Of a stretch of 64,000 bases of DNA, positions 1 through 12,225 are shown one piece after another. Source of the stretch: Asterochloris sp. CNOR1. Taxonomy: Eukaryota > Chlorophyta > Trebouxiophyceae > Trebouxiales > Trebouxiaceae. Location: assembly GCA_963969365.1 (NCBI GenBank), contig OZ017746.1:62001-126000 (forward strand). Direction: 5' to 3'. Numbering within the stretch: the first letter of the stretch is position 1; each line of letters begins with the position of its first letter. The notes beneath the pieces were generated by a model. The model was not told where the DNA came from and did not search any database. It was given only the letters and a program-made list of their open reading frames with translations. A program made the position numbers and the translations under genes.

Positions 1-228
1 GACAGAGGTTCATGCCAGTGATCATGGCTGCTGGTGGTGAGGGCAGGTGTGCTGTGCGGGCGCTGCTGCTGTATGCTGCAAGGATGGCAGCCCAGAAACT
101 GCTGGCAGCTTCTGCTGAGACATGCACTTTTCGATAATTCTTGCACACCTGAGGACCTCAGAGTTGGCTGCAAGTGTGAGAGAGTTCACCTGCACCGCAG
201 GCGAGAGGGTGGATGACTCAGGCTGGGC

Positions 229-655
229 TCAGCCCTCCAACAGCAGATGAACAATAGACCCAGGACCCACATGCAGGGTCAGGACCGGCTCGTCGCTGGC
301 CAAGCCCTTGACGCCTGCCTGTCGCTCATGAAAGATGAGCAGCGTGCGATCGCTGTAGTAGGGATGGTTGAACCTGCGGGCAGGGACAGATACGCATGGC
401 TAGCTGCTCTGTAAGAGCTGCAATTGGCTTGCACGACGGGCCTTGTAGGAGACCCCACAGCGTCAGTCAGGCTGGTGCCAGGGGTTACCCAGTACAATTT
501 CAAGAATGGGTTTGGTGACATCTCATGCTGCTTGGGAAGCAGCAGACCAGCCTTTCACAGACCTCTCTCCCCAACTCACCCAAAGGAAGTGTTTGCGCCC
601 TGGAAGCCAGTACTCTGGCTCCTGTTGCGTCTGTGTGACCCAGTACCGATATAGT
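229..655 (-). CDS. 3'-terminal exons of an unrecognised gene
   Basis: Two minus-strand exons join in phase: 580-655 (acceptor CAG, donor GTGAGT) and the terminal exon 229-373, which stops at 229-231. The spliced frame reads as ordinary protein, including segments FNHPYYSDRTLLIFHERQ and LHVGPGSIVHLLLEG before the stop. I do not recognise the family. Upstream exons should lie above 655, but I could not follow them past about 1 kb, where plus-strand exon-like blocks begin. What is seen is an open frame with good splice sites; gene identity and 5' extent are unknown. Confidence 0.4.
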
Positions 656-1437
656 CTGCGCCTGGAGGAGAGCACGGCTCTCCAGGTGCCACTCCTGTTG
701 CGGATCTAGCAGACTTCAAGCTAGCCATGTCTGTCAGGTCAGGCAGTCATGTAGGCTCAAGGCTAGTCTAAATCAGGCGGTCATGTGCTTGCCTGCCTCA
801 GCAGTTGCAGGTCTGACCTGTTGCCGCAGATATGCCACCGCTGCACTTGCCTTCTGCCTTTAACATTATCATTAGACGGTCAACCATCAAAGCGCCGTCT
901 TACATGGCTCTGGCACAGTTAAAGCCTTGACCACTGTGGCGGAGACTAGAAACATGCAGGCCGTCCTCAAACAATCAGCGGTGAGCACGATGAGATGCCC
1001 GCACTGGGATACCTGCGGCGTTGTTGCACTGGTCTTCATCAGGAAGAGCACTGCATGCAGGGTTCTGGCCGCTCAACACCACAACAACGAAGTTCACGGG
1101 ACGACATGTGCAAGGCCCATCTTCACCTGCCCCCATGGCTGAGATGCCCCGCCCAGTGGCTGCTACGGTGGGCCTCAAGCAGCTCTGCCTTGGACCCCCA
1201 GCCACCCAGTTGTTTACATCACTGCAGCACCTTGGCTGGCCTAGTGCAGCCTTCTTGCATGGCAGACTCTGCTGCATGAGCATGTGTAGTGCCAACACAT
1301 GCCCAGCCACAGCAGCATGGCAGAGGCCAACCCCCTGGGGGCTTGCTGTGCAGGGGTCTGACATGGCCACAGTCCAGGCCTGGGCGGATGGCGGCCTGGT
1401 GACAGGGGCAATACTGTTCAGGGCTGTGTTCCTGCAG

Positions 1438-4400
1438 CCCCACATGCCACTCGCCGGGATTGAGATCTTCGGGCCAGGCTACAAGGCAGTGCTCTTCATG
1501 CCAGGGTAAGGCTTGTCCGAAACACTTCAGCCTCAAGTGGACAGTTCTGCAGCATGCATGAATGTTGCTGTTGCGCTGGCATGGCCTGCCGGCTCACCTG
1601 CAAGCTGCGTGCTGTTGCTCACCAATATCCTGCGCGCCACAAACCTGCAGCTGACTCTTGCCCATCTCCACCTGAACTCTATCGCTGCTAGGTTCACAGA
1701 GGTTCCACCTGCCACAGTGGGCTGAAGATCCTCCCCGACCCAGGCACTTGAGAGAGCTTTGGCTGCCAAGCCGCACGTCGAAATGGCACCACTCCCGTCT
1801 GTACTGCTGATAAGCAAGATCCACCCCGCCCCAAGAAAGCCGCCCTCCATCTCCCCTTGGGCTCCCTCCTCACCCCCCCCCCCGGCCCCCCCCGGCCCCC
1901 TGGGCTTTCCCCCTCCAAGGCACCCTGCCCGACATTCTGCTCAGATGATGGAGTGTTGGCCAACTTGCTTGTGGCTTGCCCACCCCAGCCAGGACTTGCT
2001 TGCCTTCAACCCAGTCTTCATGCGCATCAGACCAAGGGCAGCACTCCACCCTGGGCAGCGAGTGCTCAAGTGACACATACAAGGTGGTTCTGGTCAAACT
2101 TCAAGCCTCATTGCTGAGCCTGCCTGACTGCTGCACTGCAGGGCACCACTCCTGGCTGAGCCCAACGCAGCTGAGGCTGGCGAGGCGCTTGTCGTCACCC
2201 ATGCGGGCAGGCGCGTGGCGGCCAGCGCCCTGCAGTCGGTGCCAACGGGCTTTGGGTTCATCAGGGGCGTCGTTGCGCTGGACGCTGCCACTCCCCTGTC
2301 GGTGCTGCTGCAGAGCTGCACGCTGCGGAAGGTGAGCTGTGGTGTAGTGATGAGTCGTGCTGACAAGGGCATGCTGCTTCTGTGCCCCCGGCAGAGCGCT
2401 GCAGAGCGGGGAGCTGAGGGTGGTAGACTTGACGTAAGCAGCGACTTGTGCTGACAAAGGGGGTGCACAGGATGCGGGTCTGTCTGCTGCCACTCCCTTG
2501 GCAGACCTGTTGCAGAGCATGGAGTCAAGATCAGAAGCTGTGGTGGCGTGCGTGGAATGGCATACTGCAGTCCCTGTGCCTGGGTGCCCCCCAACCCCGT
2601 TGGTAGCACTGCTGTAGCCAAAACCCTCAGGCAGGTTCATGTCACAGCTGTGAGAGCCCCTGTGCCTGGGTGCCCCCCAACTCCTTGGTAGCACTGCTGT
2701 GGGCAAAACCCTCAGGCAGGTTACGTTACAGCTGTGAGTTTGGATCTCCTGCTGATGGGCATCTTGCTTGACAAAGGGGGGACTCAGCATGTTGCTGCTA
2801 CTCAGCTTGCAGCTTGCAGCTCTGCCAAAGGGGCAATGGCAAATGCCCTCTGACGCTAGGTGCCGGACAAGTGAAAGTGCCTACAGGCTGAAGCTGGCAC
2901 ATAGCTTGCAGCCAGTCGCATGAGTCACTGGCATGCTGTGCACATCAATCGCCTGTGTTCAACTGTGAGTACAAGCTGCAAGTTGGCAAATGACGTTGCG
3001 CCATGGCCTCACTGAGGAGCCAACACCTGATGTACCTCAGCACACAGGGCCAGCAGCAGTTGACGCATAGCAGCAATACTGGCGGCTCTCAGGCATCATC
3101 GCACAACTGCCTGAGCATCTTGTGCAGGCCCGCTTTGCGGCTGCAAGACTGCACTCTGGTTCAGGAGTGAAAGTCAAGCAGACCTACATGCTCAAGCAGC
3201 CCTGCTGGTGACTCGTCTGCAGGAGCTGGCCACACAAGTGCCGGCTGCATGCTGCGACCTGCTGGCAATGACAGCTGGCAACGCATATTTCCCAGCCAGC
3301 TTCAAGGCGCAGCTGCTGTGGCAGCACTGCCAGAAGCTGCTGCTCCGGCAGCTGGTCTGGCAAGATTGCCAGAGGCTGCTGGGCCGAAATGCTGTTCATG
3401 GAGACCAACACAGCCGCCAGCTTGCGGGGCTGGTCAGGTGAGCTCCTGACCTAGCGCTTTGAGGGCTGCTTTCCAGTGCTGGGATACGCACAACCATTGA
3501 GCTGAAGGCTCAGTTGGTCTGCATGCCTGGCATGTCCAGCCTGCTCTCTCACAGAGTCTGCCTGCCACCCTTTTTGCAGTGACAGGAAATGTAGCAGGTG
3601 TTGTCTCATCTAAAAAGATCTCCCCCGCTTCTGCATCAGCCAGTGATCCGAAGTTGGGTCTGGGAAGCAAATCCCCTTGCTGCATTCATGCGTTTATGCG
3701 CTGCTCGCGTGGCTGATCTTTGCCTGACGCCTGCAGATCAGGTCGACGTGCATGCCAACTGCATCGAAGTAGCCCCTCGCCCCCCATACACACCCTCAGA
3801 CACTCACGTTCTAGTGTGCTTTGTGTGTGTCATGCAGTTTCCCATTGTCAGGCGACTGGGAGAGCCAGCAGAGGTGGGCACCCTGCAGGAGTATGTGGCC
3901 GCAATGAAGCCCAACCAGCCAGGCATTTTCTACGAGGAAGGCCTCAAGACCCTGCCCTGCTCAAAGAGCTGGGAGCTGCTAATGTGGCTTTCAGGTGGGC
4001 TCAGCTGAGGCTCTCATGTGAGGTCTGACTGAAGCTGATAAGCTGAGGAGCGAGGCATGGCAGGCTGGGTCTCCTCACAGAGGTGCTGCCATGGAGGCTC
4101 GCGATGTCTCAACTGAGGGGAAAGGGGTGTGAATGGAGCAGGAAACGGGCTGGGGAGGGACAGCCAGGCCGCATTGCGGTGGGTCCTGATGTGATGCTCC
4201 TGCTCCGTGACCAGCACTGTAAGCTGCTGCCCTGCCCTGGAAGCTTCAGATGGGCGCAGATGCATGGTCGCGCCTCCTCAGTCTCTTCTCAGCTTCTCAG
4301 GTTCACTGCACAGCAACACCCAAGTTTACACTGTCGGCCAATGACCGTCAAAAGCCCCGGGGCCCAGGCTCGCAGTGCGTCCACTTCGGCTTGGCACCCC

Positions 4401-4956
4401 ATCTTGGCACAGGGCATGTGGCCACATCAAGCTGAGAGCCCTGCTGCCAGGGTCTGGAGGGTGGCCAATTCCATGCTTGTATGTGATGCTGGCAGGCCAT
4501 GGCCCGCCATGTGTCTTCTGCTGCTGTACCTTGTGCATACCTGCCCACATCATGCCTGATGTCTCAAGGCCCTGCAGCAGTGGCAGGCTGCAGGGCCTTT
4601 GTGCTCACCGCCCATGCCCCTCCCCGAGTCACAGGAATGCCCTTCTGCACAGTCCCACTCCCCTGGCGTACAGCACCAGCGCGCTGCGCTGCGTCCTCAG
4701 CAGTGGCCACCTGTCGATCCCCTGCATGTCTGCAGGAGGTGGACCTGCAGACAGGCCCTGCAGGCACAGGCACGCTCTGCTGCACACTCCAGACAAGCCC
4801 TGGCGCAACGCACCTGAGCTCTCCGTTGCGACCCCAGCAGCGCATACCTTTTGCTGCATGCAGGTCGTGGACCTGCAGCCAGGCTCCATGAACACAGTGG
4901 TACTGGAGTTGGAGGAGGTCCTCGGGCACCGCTTCATTGAGGTCAACAGCCCAGAG
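1438..4956 (+). CDS. Exon-like blocks of an unrecognised plus-strand gene
   Basis: Protein-like blocks bounded by CTGCAG acceptors and GTRAG-type donors lie at about 1438-1505 (frame containing GIEIFGPGYKAVLF), 2142-2331 (GEALVVTHAGRRVAASAL), 3223-3437, 3838-3994 (TLQEYVAAMKPNQPGIFYEE) and 4864-4956 (VVDLQPGSMNTVVLELEE). Phases between blocks do not all join cleanly, so some boundaries or frames are wrong. I considered HSP90 for the 3838 block because of its EYVAAMK-like string, but the neighbouring blocks do not fit that family. No function is assigned. A decayed copy of the 4864 exon start occurs upstream near 4736. Confidence 0.3.
2571..2740 (+). repeat. Tandem repeat, two copies of about 86 bp
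   Basis: Two nearly identical units, each starting CCCTGTGCCTGGGTG, lie at about 2571-2656 and 2657-2740. They are in a non-coding stretch between exon-like blocks. Few differences between them suggest a recent duplication. Confidence 0.75.
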
Positions 4957-5296
4957 GCAAGCAGTTGCTGCCTTGGGGCACCATGTTTAGATGGTTGACG
5001 TTTGTCAGCTGGGCTGCCAGATCTAGGGAGGGCATGTTGGCACCTTGCTCTGCTGGTGACAGTGGTGTGCAGGCTTTGCAGCAGCTAACTTAGGCAATCA
5101 TCTCAGGTCACCACGGGAGCTTGTTTTTACTGCATCAGGCTGACAGTTTGTTGATTCCCTGCAGCCCTGTGTGGTCGTGCAATGACCACTGCGCTTGCGG
5201 CTGACCTGCAATGCAGCCTGATAAGCCATCTGCACCCTGTCCAGGCACTCTCCCTTTGCTTGAGCAGGTCATGACGTTTGCTCTCTGCCGTTGCAG

Positions 5297-8200
5297 GCGG
5301 CTGCCCTGCTGCAGTGGCCGGCTGACCACTCTGCGGTGTGGCCATTCAGCTGCTCTGACGAGTGTGAACCGCCCACCAATGGGAATCATGAGGCTGCGCA
5401 GCCCGAGGTGCCTGCCCTGGAGGCAGCGACAGTATCCAGTGATGCCGCAGTGGGTGTGCTTGTCCCCAGGCAGCCTGCAGTAGCACTGCCAGCAGAGCAG
5501 CCTGCAGCAGGCCAGAAGGCAGCGCAGCGTGCAACCAGCGCAAAGGCAGCGCGGCCTGCAGCCGGCATGAAGGCAGGTCAGCCTGCAGCAGGCCAGAAGG
5601 CAGCGCAGCGTGCCACCGCCGCAAAGGCAGCGCGGCCTGCAGCTGGCACAAGGGCAGGTCAGCCTGCAGCAGGCCAGAAGGCAGCGCACCCTGCAGCAGG
5701 CGACAAGGCAGCGCAGCGGGCCACCGGCACAAAGGCAGCGCAGCCAGCATCCGGCGCAAGGGCAGCTCAGCCTGCAGCAGGCCACAAGGCAGCGCAGCCT
5801 GCAGCGGGCCTGACGACGGGGTCGGCCTCTGGCGCTGGTCGTGCCAAGGTGCGCACAGCTTCACGGTCTTGTCTGCAGCAGCAGTTCACCTCAGCTGGGT
5901 CTGCAGCACCCAGCATGGCTACCTGAGATCACGTTGTTGCCTCGCTTTCTAACTTGCAGAGTTGTCCAGGCGCAGTATGATGAGGCACTGCTACCACGCT
6001 GGCCGCAGCCTGCTGCAGCTGTAAGGGCTCTCCAGCACGCTGCGCAGAGCTTGACGGCTGACTGCAAGATGCCTGCAGGAGAACCTCCTGGTGGGGTTGG
6101 CTTCCAAGACGCGGCCGCTCTGCGATGCTGCCAGGCCGCCCAAGCACGGCACGCCAGCCAAGTCAAACCAGGTGAAGCTGATGGTGAGCCCATGCTGTCA
6201 GCCATCTTGCAGGCACTGTGTGTTCTGTAAAGCATATCTGCATGCAATGCCAGCTGACAACCATTGTAACCAGCTGCAACGTGCTATACAAGCTGCTAGC
6301 TGTGGCTTGGCTGCACATTCCTCGCCTCTGCCGCAGGTGCATGAGCACTTTGCTGACTGGCCCCTGGGCCACAGCACACCATTGCTTGACTGATCTCAGC
6401 CCCACACACTTCTTGGCATGTGCAGGAGCAGCAGGGTGCTGCAAAGGCCAGCCACGAGGGGCGCGACGCGCCAGCTGCGGTTGCAGCCATCGACATTGAC
6501 ACTGACAAATACCAAGCAACCCCACAGGTGCAAAGGGTTGAGCGTAGACGGCAGGCCCCTGGTCCCCTGCATCACAGCACACTGCCTGGGGCCAGAAGGA
6601 TGACCTGCACGAGGTCTTGTGAAGCGACATCCATAATTGCAGCATGGGTCAGGAAGGCCTACATTGCCTCGCCGCAGCTTGCAAACGAGTCTGTCGACAG
6701 CAATGAAGCAGACAGTTCCACCCTGCCTGCAGGTGGGGCAGCCCTTTGAGGAGCAGCCCTCTGAGGAGCAGCAGGCAACTGTTGTGGCTGTGGTGGTCCA
6801 CAAGGCGGCAGGCCCAGGCACCGCCCCTGACTCAGCGCTGTCCTGTCCTGGAGTTGCAGATGCCCTCAGCGCTGAGCGCCAGGCTGCCGGGCTCCACGCC
6901 GAGCAGGAGCTGGCAGCGCTGCAGGCCACGTTCCAGAAGGCGGAGAGCGCCCGCCAGCTGAAGGTGGCGGCCCTGCAGGGTGGCGCGCCGCTGGGGGCTG
7001 CAGCCCGCCAGGCTCCCCGACGCCAGCTGCAGCTGCAGGTCGCGGCGCAGCGCCGGCGCCACCAGGAGGCCTGCATCGCAGAGCTCTGCGCCCAGCACAG
7101 GCTCGCCCTGGCAGAGGCGACCGTGGACGGGCGCCCGGCCCGCGCAGGCGAGCAGCCCCCCCGCTTTGGCGCTGCCGCCCGCAAGGTCTGGCAGGTGCTG
7201 CCCGAGGGCATTCCCTTTGACCCCTACATAGCCCACCGGGTCAAAGTGCTGACCCAGGGCCCCAGCAACCGCTCCAGGCCAGCATGGCAGAACGGCAGCC
7301 TGCCCAAGTCCAGGTTTCGGCCCGGCCCAGCTGCAGCTGAGCGGCCCCGCCCAGCAGGCAGCGCAGCCCCTGGCTGCCCCGCCAGTGCAGGGGCCCCGCA
7401 GACGCCCCTGGCTGCCACCCACAGGCTGCCAGCCCAGCCGGGCACCACCCCAGGGCAGCCGTCTCGCATCAGTAGGGCAGATGGGCAGCAGCAGCCAGTC
7501 CCTGCGGCTCACAGCATTCTGCGGCAGAAGGACGGACTGCGCGCAGAGGTGAACGCTCAGGTCTGCCTTGCTGCTTCTTCTGCCATTGGTCACACAGGAT
7601 GTCGCAAGCCGCCCTGCAGAGGACATCCATCACCTGTTGCGGTCCCTTGCAGCTGCGCTGACAAGGCACCTCAGGAGCATTGTGCCTGCCCTGGCGTGTG
7701 ACAGTCGCTTCTGCACTTGATGGCCTGCTCTAATGCTGCCTGCTGCCCAGCCACCTGCATGCCATGACTGCAGCCTGTCTGGGAATGGCAGCACCAAGAG
7801 CAGGCCTGAAGCCTGTTGGCTCTCTGCTGCAGAGTCCCTTGCCAGGCACCACCAAGAGCGCCACCAGGGCTTCCCACACCACGTCCAACTTCAAGAAAGC
7901 TGCCACACCTGCATCCCCAGGGCAGACCCGCCAGCACCTGCATGAGGTAGCTTGTCGTAGCATGCTCAAGGGTGTTCAGTATTGCATGGTGTCCAATGGC
8001 CTTTGCAGTGCATTTTTGACGTCCTCATGGTGAGGAAGGGCCACAACCTGAGGGCTGCGCCCATGTCCTGCCCGCCAACACACGTGTGTTGCGCCTCAGT
8101 AAGGTCAAAAGCATGCTGCCACAGCACATGGCACCCGCACGCATCAATCCTGAGTGGAAGCACACTCAAGCAGCAGGCAATGGGATTCGTTCATTTCGTA

Positions 8201-9982
8201 CATTGTCGAAGTGTGCTGCTATTGCACTGCAGGGCCAGGGTGGCCTGGCGGCGTCTGCTGCCTCCACCAGCAACGCCAGTCAGCCCCTGCACCTGAACCC
8301 TGCCAGGGTTGAGCCCTCTGCGACAGCAACAGAGGCCCGCGGCTCCCGCAAGTCAGGCAAGACGTCCCTGCTCAGGCGTCTGGTGCCCAGGTGCCTGGAG
8401 AGCTGCCAGCCCCCAGCGCCAGCCCCTGCTGCCAAGGCGCCAAGTCCCGAGGTGGGCAGCCCCAACATCTGCTGCCTTGCTGCCTGGCAGCATTGTGCGC
8501 CTCTGTGGGATGGCACTGTGGCAGCAAAGGCAGAAAGTGTGCCCGTGTGTCTGTGGGACAGCACTGTGGCAACAATGGCAGAAAGTGTGCCCTTGTGGAC
8601 CTGGCGGTGAGTGATGCACCTTAGTGGCAGCATATAGGAGGCAGCGCAGGTCTGCATGGCTGCCTCGCAAAGGGGGTGGGGCTGTAGGCTGTCTCCACAT
8701 GCCTGCATGCCCTGCCTGACAGACAGCTGAGGCTGTGAGCACCTGCATGGCTGAAGTTTGGCCCGCATGCCCGATGTGACAGCCTGGGTGGTGGGGTTCG
8801 AAGCACGGCTCTGCCAGGGAGCAGCACTGGCCTGCATGCCCTGCCTGGCAGACACATGGGGACGTGAGACACAGCATGGCTGCATGTGTGGCGGCGTCAT
8901 CGCCAGCATGCCCCACCTGACAAGTGGTTTGCAGAGTGCATCGGCATGGCTCTGCAGCGGGGCAGCACTAGCCTGCATGCCCTGCCTGGCCGAGCACCTG
9001 AGGGGCGCATGCACCTGTATGGTCGCTGAAGGAGGCCTCCTTGGCCTGCCGGGCCTGCATGCCCTGCCTGGCCGAGCACCTGAGGGGCGCATGCACCTGT
9101 ATGGTCGCACATGGAGGCATCCCTTGGCCTGCACACCCATCCCTGGCTGCAGCCCTGACTAATTCTGCAGGCTCTGCCCAAGCCCCCTATGCTGGCGCCT
9201 CCACCCAAGCGCTGCACGGGAGCCTCAGGCGCTGGCAGGCGGCCGCAGAAGAGGCCAGCCTCTCAGCGCAGGCCCACATCTGACATCGTTGCGCCGCCTC
9301 AGTCAAGGAGGACGGTGCGTTGACCACCCTTCCGCGGTCCAGGGGTACAGACCTGCACCATATAATTTTTACAATGTACCGCGGGGAGGTGGCTGGGAAC
9401 AGGCACTTGTTGCCAGCAATGCGTGGAGGGAGAACCACAGCCAAAGGGCTGACACTGCTCTCAAGGTTTTGGGCTCCACAAGCCATATTCCCTACCTTGC
9501 GTGCAGGCTGCTTGCAACCATTTCTTGCTTTGCCTGCAGGGCCAACATCATGCAGGTAAGACTGGCAACGCTGGTACTGGTCAGGGCACTGGCAACGCCT
9601 ATAGCCAGAAGTCTGGCAACACAAGCTATGAGCAGGTTAGTCATTGGCCAATTTGTTGCACAACCTGGGCCCAGCAGTTGTACAACCGCCCAGAACTTTT
9701 CAACTGCACAAATCCTGACTGAGGTGCCTCAGACATTGGCTATTGCTGCTGCAGGGCAGCACCCAGGGTGCTGTGACAGGCACTGGTGGCAGTGGCCAGG
9801 GTGGTGGCCAGCAGGGTGGCCAGCAGGTGTGTTTGGCAGGCCATGCTCTTTCCTGAAGCTGCCTGCCTGCTTCTGGCAGGATGGGGTAAGCACATCAAGT
9901 TCCACTCACTGGTGCTGCAGGCTGTGATTGCAGGAGGCTGCTTTGGGCGCCTGAACCGCAGCCAGCTCCCAGATGGGACCTG
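5297..9982 (+). CDS. Exon-like blocks encoding basic, low-complexity protein (unrecognised)
   Basis: Open, splice-flanked blocks: 5297-5848, containing two levels of repeats rich in QPAAGQKAAQRAT-type Ala/Gln/Lys units; 6733-7548, an Ala/Gln/Arg-rich helical, probably coiled-coil stretch followed by a Pro/Ala-rich basic tail; 7833-7946; 8233-8451; 9171-9314 (Pro/Lys/Arg-rich); 9541-9637 and about 9756-9829 (Gly/Gln/Asn-rich); and 9919-9982. The composition suggests a nucleic-acid- or cytoskeleton-binding scaffold, but that is inference from composition only. It may continue the 1.4-4.9 kb gene or be separate. No family is recognised and the 3' end was not found. Confidence 0.35.
5488..5810 (+). 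repeat. Coding tandem repeat, Ala/Gln/Lys-rich
   Basis: Units built on GCAGCCTGCAGCAGGCCAG and AAGGCAGCGC recur with small changes and stay open in the plus frame, giving alternating AAGQKAAQRAT and AKAARPAAG motifs. The opposite strand is also open, giving a Cys-rich 216-residue shadow ORF that I do not consider real. Confidence 0.7.
8690..9115 (+). repeat. Minisatellite built on CTGCATGCCCTGCCTG
   Basis: The core CTGCATGCCCTGCCTG recurs near 8704, 8832, 8975 and 9056. The last two sit in a near-identical 78-bp duplication (about 8972-9030 and 9050-9112). It lies between the exon-like blocks at 8451 and 9171, so it is probably intronic. Confidence 0.7.
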
Positions 9983-9999
9983 GTGAGAAGAGCTGCTTA

Positions 10000-12225
10000 A
10001 TAGTAATTGCTCGTGCTTGGGACATGGACTGTCAGCCCAAGTCACGCTGCAAGCCCAGTTGGCAGCATCCACCCTGTTCAAATTCTCTCTTGCACTGCCG
10101 CTTGGTTTGAGCAATGCTGATATGGCCCCTCTGGCTGCTGCAGGCAGCTACTGCCGTTCTCGACACTACCTTGAGCATTTATGGCTAAGAGTCAGCTCAG
10201 GTCCACCATTGATGTTGCCTCACCAAGATCTTTTGCGCATGATGCATTCCAGACTGCCGTGAGCATGGAGACATGATGTTAGCTGTACAGAACAATGAAC
10301 TGAAACATTGCGACTCATCATGATCTGAGAGGCTGCAGTACATTGAAGCTGGTCTGGTGGGGGGCTAGCATGTCACAAGTGCCCCTCCACCAAAGGTTTG
10401 TAGGTGGACAGCAGGTGATTGCTGGCTTGGAGATCTGTATCAGGGCTGCTAATGACCTAGCAGGGGGCAGAGCACACCTGTGATGTGTCTGCCGCCTGGC
10501 GCCTGGCCCTGCAGGTTGCTATTCAGCAATTTGAGTGTGGCTGGCTGAGAGAGCGACCACAGCACTGGTGTGTCCTTCTGTCTCGTGAACTATGGCAGGA
10601 CAGTGCCAAGTGAACTTGCAGCTGCTTGCTGCCCCCAATAAACAACAGCCTGGAGGTGCTGCAATGAAAGATCCCTCCAGCAGAGGTACCATTCAGAGTC
10701 GATGACTTTCTGCCAATTGCTGGCTGCCATGTCAAGCTCATGGGCACCTGCACAGATCCACCTGCAGCTGGCGGCTGGACACAACAACTATCTGGTGAGT
10801 TGCTGCCTGCATGACAGAGCAGGTTATTTGTGCTCCAATTGTGATGTCTGTGATGAAGAGCCTACCTGTCCCCAGACATGGCAAAGGTGGGGCAACTTCT
10901 ACATGAGCACCCCGTTGCCCCACCAGGTAGTTAAGAGGCAGGGCAGCTTGGCCAGGCCTGCTGCCAGCGGGATTGCCTCTGGAAGGCCCCTTCCAGACCT
11001 TCTCCAGGCTGGTGAGTTGCTGTGCCTGCAGCCATCACATCTGAAAGTCCTCCAGCGCAAGCGGCTGCGCCCTGAAGGTGCTCCATTATGCAAACAGATC
11101 GGCATGTTCGAATGGCGTCACGTCCACTGCACATGTGAGCAGCATGGAGAGCTTATACCTGCAGAGTAGATGACGTATGCTGTGCGCCTCATGCATGTGG
11201 CAACAGCTGCTTATTCTTTAGAGACTAAGGGCACAGAGCATTTATGCCTGGGAGGTCTACCACCTGCAGAGTGATGCAGAGACTTACATCTGCAGTCTGG
11301 GCTCACAAGAAGGGCATAGAGTTGGTGCAGATCATGCCAAATCAGGTGATGTAGCTGAAACACCAGGGCCAAGGTGATGGTGTCAGTTACAGTTGGTGAG
11401 ACCAGGTGAATTGCCTAGGCAGAGTCCATCAGGCTTGCAGGAAGTTTATGATACCTCTGAGCCCTGGCAATGGGTCCTGACGTAGATGGTGTGTGCTTGA
11501 TAACCATCAGTCAGTACAGAGATGGCGGATGCAGGAGCAAAATCAAACCTTAGTTCACTGCAAGCAGGGTCATGCCACAACACAACCAATGTCTCAAGAC
11601 CCCCCATATATGCAAAAATGATGGCCGATCCGAAGGCAACTTCCTTTCTTTGAGCCTCCTCACAATGACTTGCACACCTTGAGGCACCTCAGAAGGGTTG
11701 CATGCGTCTGGCTCATTTCTTGCAGCAGCTTGCTCTCAGTTTGTGAGTTTTGAGTGCGTGAACCAAGGTTCAGGCGCAACAAGCCACCTGGCCTGCTGTG
11801 TGATTCCTGAGCAGGTGGCTCAGCACACGTCATATTCACCGCACTGGTTGGAGTATACATAGCTCAGCTGTAACACATCTAAGACCAGCCAGACCAACAA
11901 CTTGCTGGGAGATTATGGTCAGTGAGGCAGTATGCCATTGGGTGGTCTCGTTTGAGCTCCTCAATGCATTTTGCTATGCTGCATCCAAGCTCCTTTGCCC
12001 CTGCAGGCTACAGCAGAGTCCTGACCAGCAGCGCAGCTGTCCTGCAGCTGCGTGACAAGTCTCTGCCGCCTTTGACGTTCCTGTCAAGTCCCCCTGGACG
12101 CCAGCGGTGAGATCCAGGTTACCTCGAAACAATCCAGTGCCAGCACACTTGCCCGCCCCGAAGCGGCTGCTCCTGTAGCCTGCAGTCCCTGCTGGATTCG
12201 CTCGAGTGTCCTCTGTCTGCAGGTC
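10000..12225. other. Stretch with no supportable gene
   Basis: Several short open frames occur (for example 10702-11169 plus), but I could not link them by splice sites into a convincing protein. The last part should contain the promoter and 5' untranslated region of the diacylglycerol lipase. An acceptor-like TCTGTCTGCAG ends 4 bases before that gene's ATG, suggesting a 5' UTR intron in this stretch. Confidence 0.4.

Noticed and set aside
3838-3994. HSP90 homology
   Set aside because: The TLQEYVAAMKPNQ string recalls an HSP90 segment, but nothing else nearby fits and the neighbouring frames do not join.
5135-5785. 216-codon minus-strand Cys-rich ORF
   Set aside because: It is the complement of the Ala/Gln repeat on the plus strand; its Cys/Leu/Arg repeats follow from GCAGCC-type units, with no splice or domain support.
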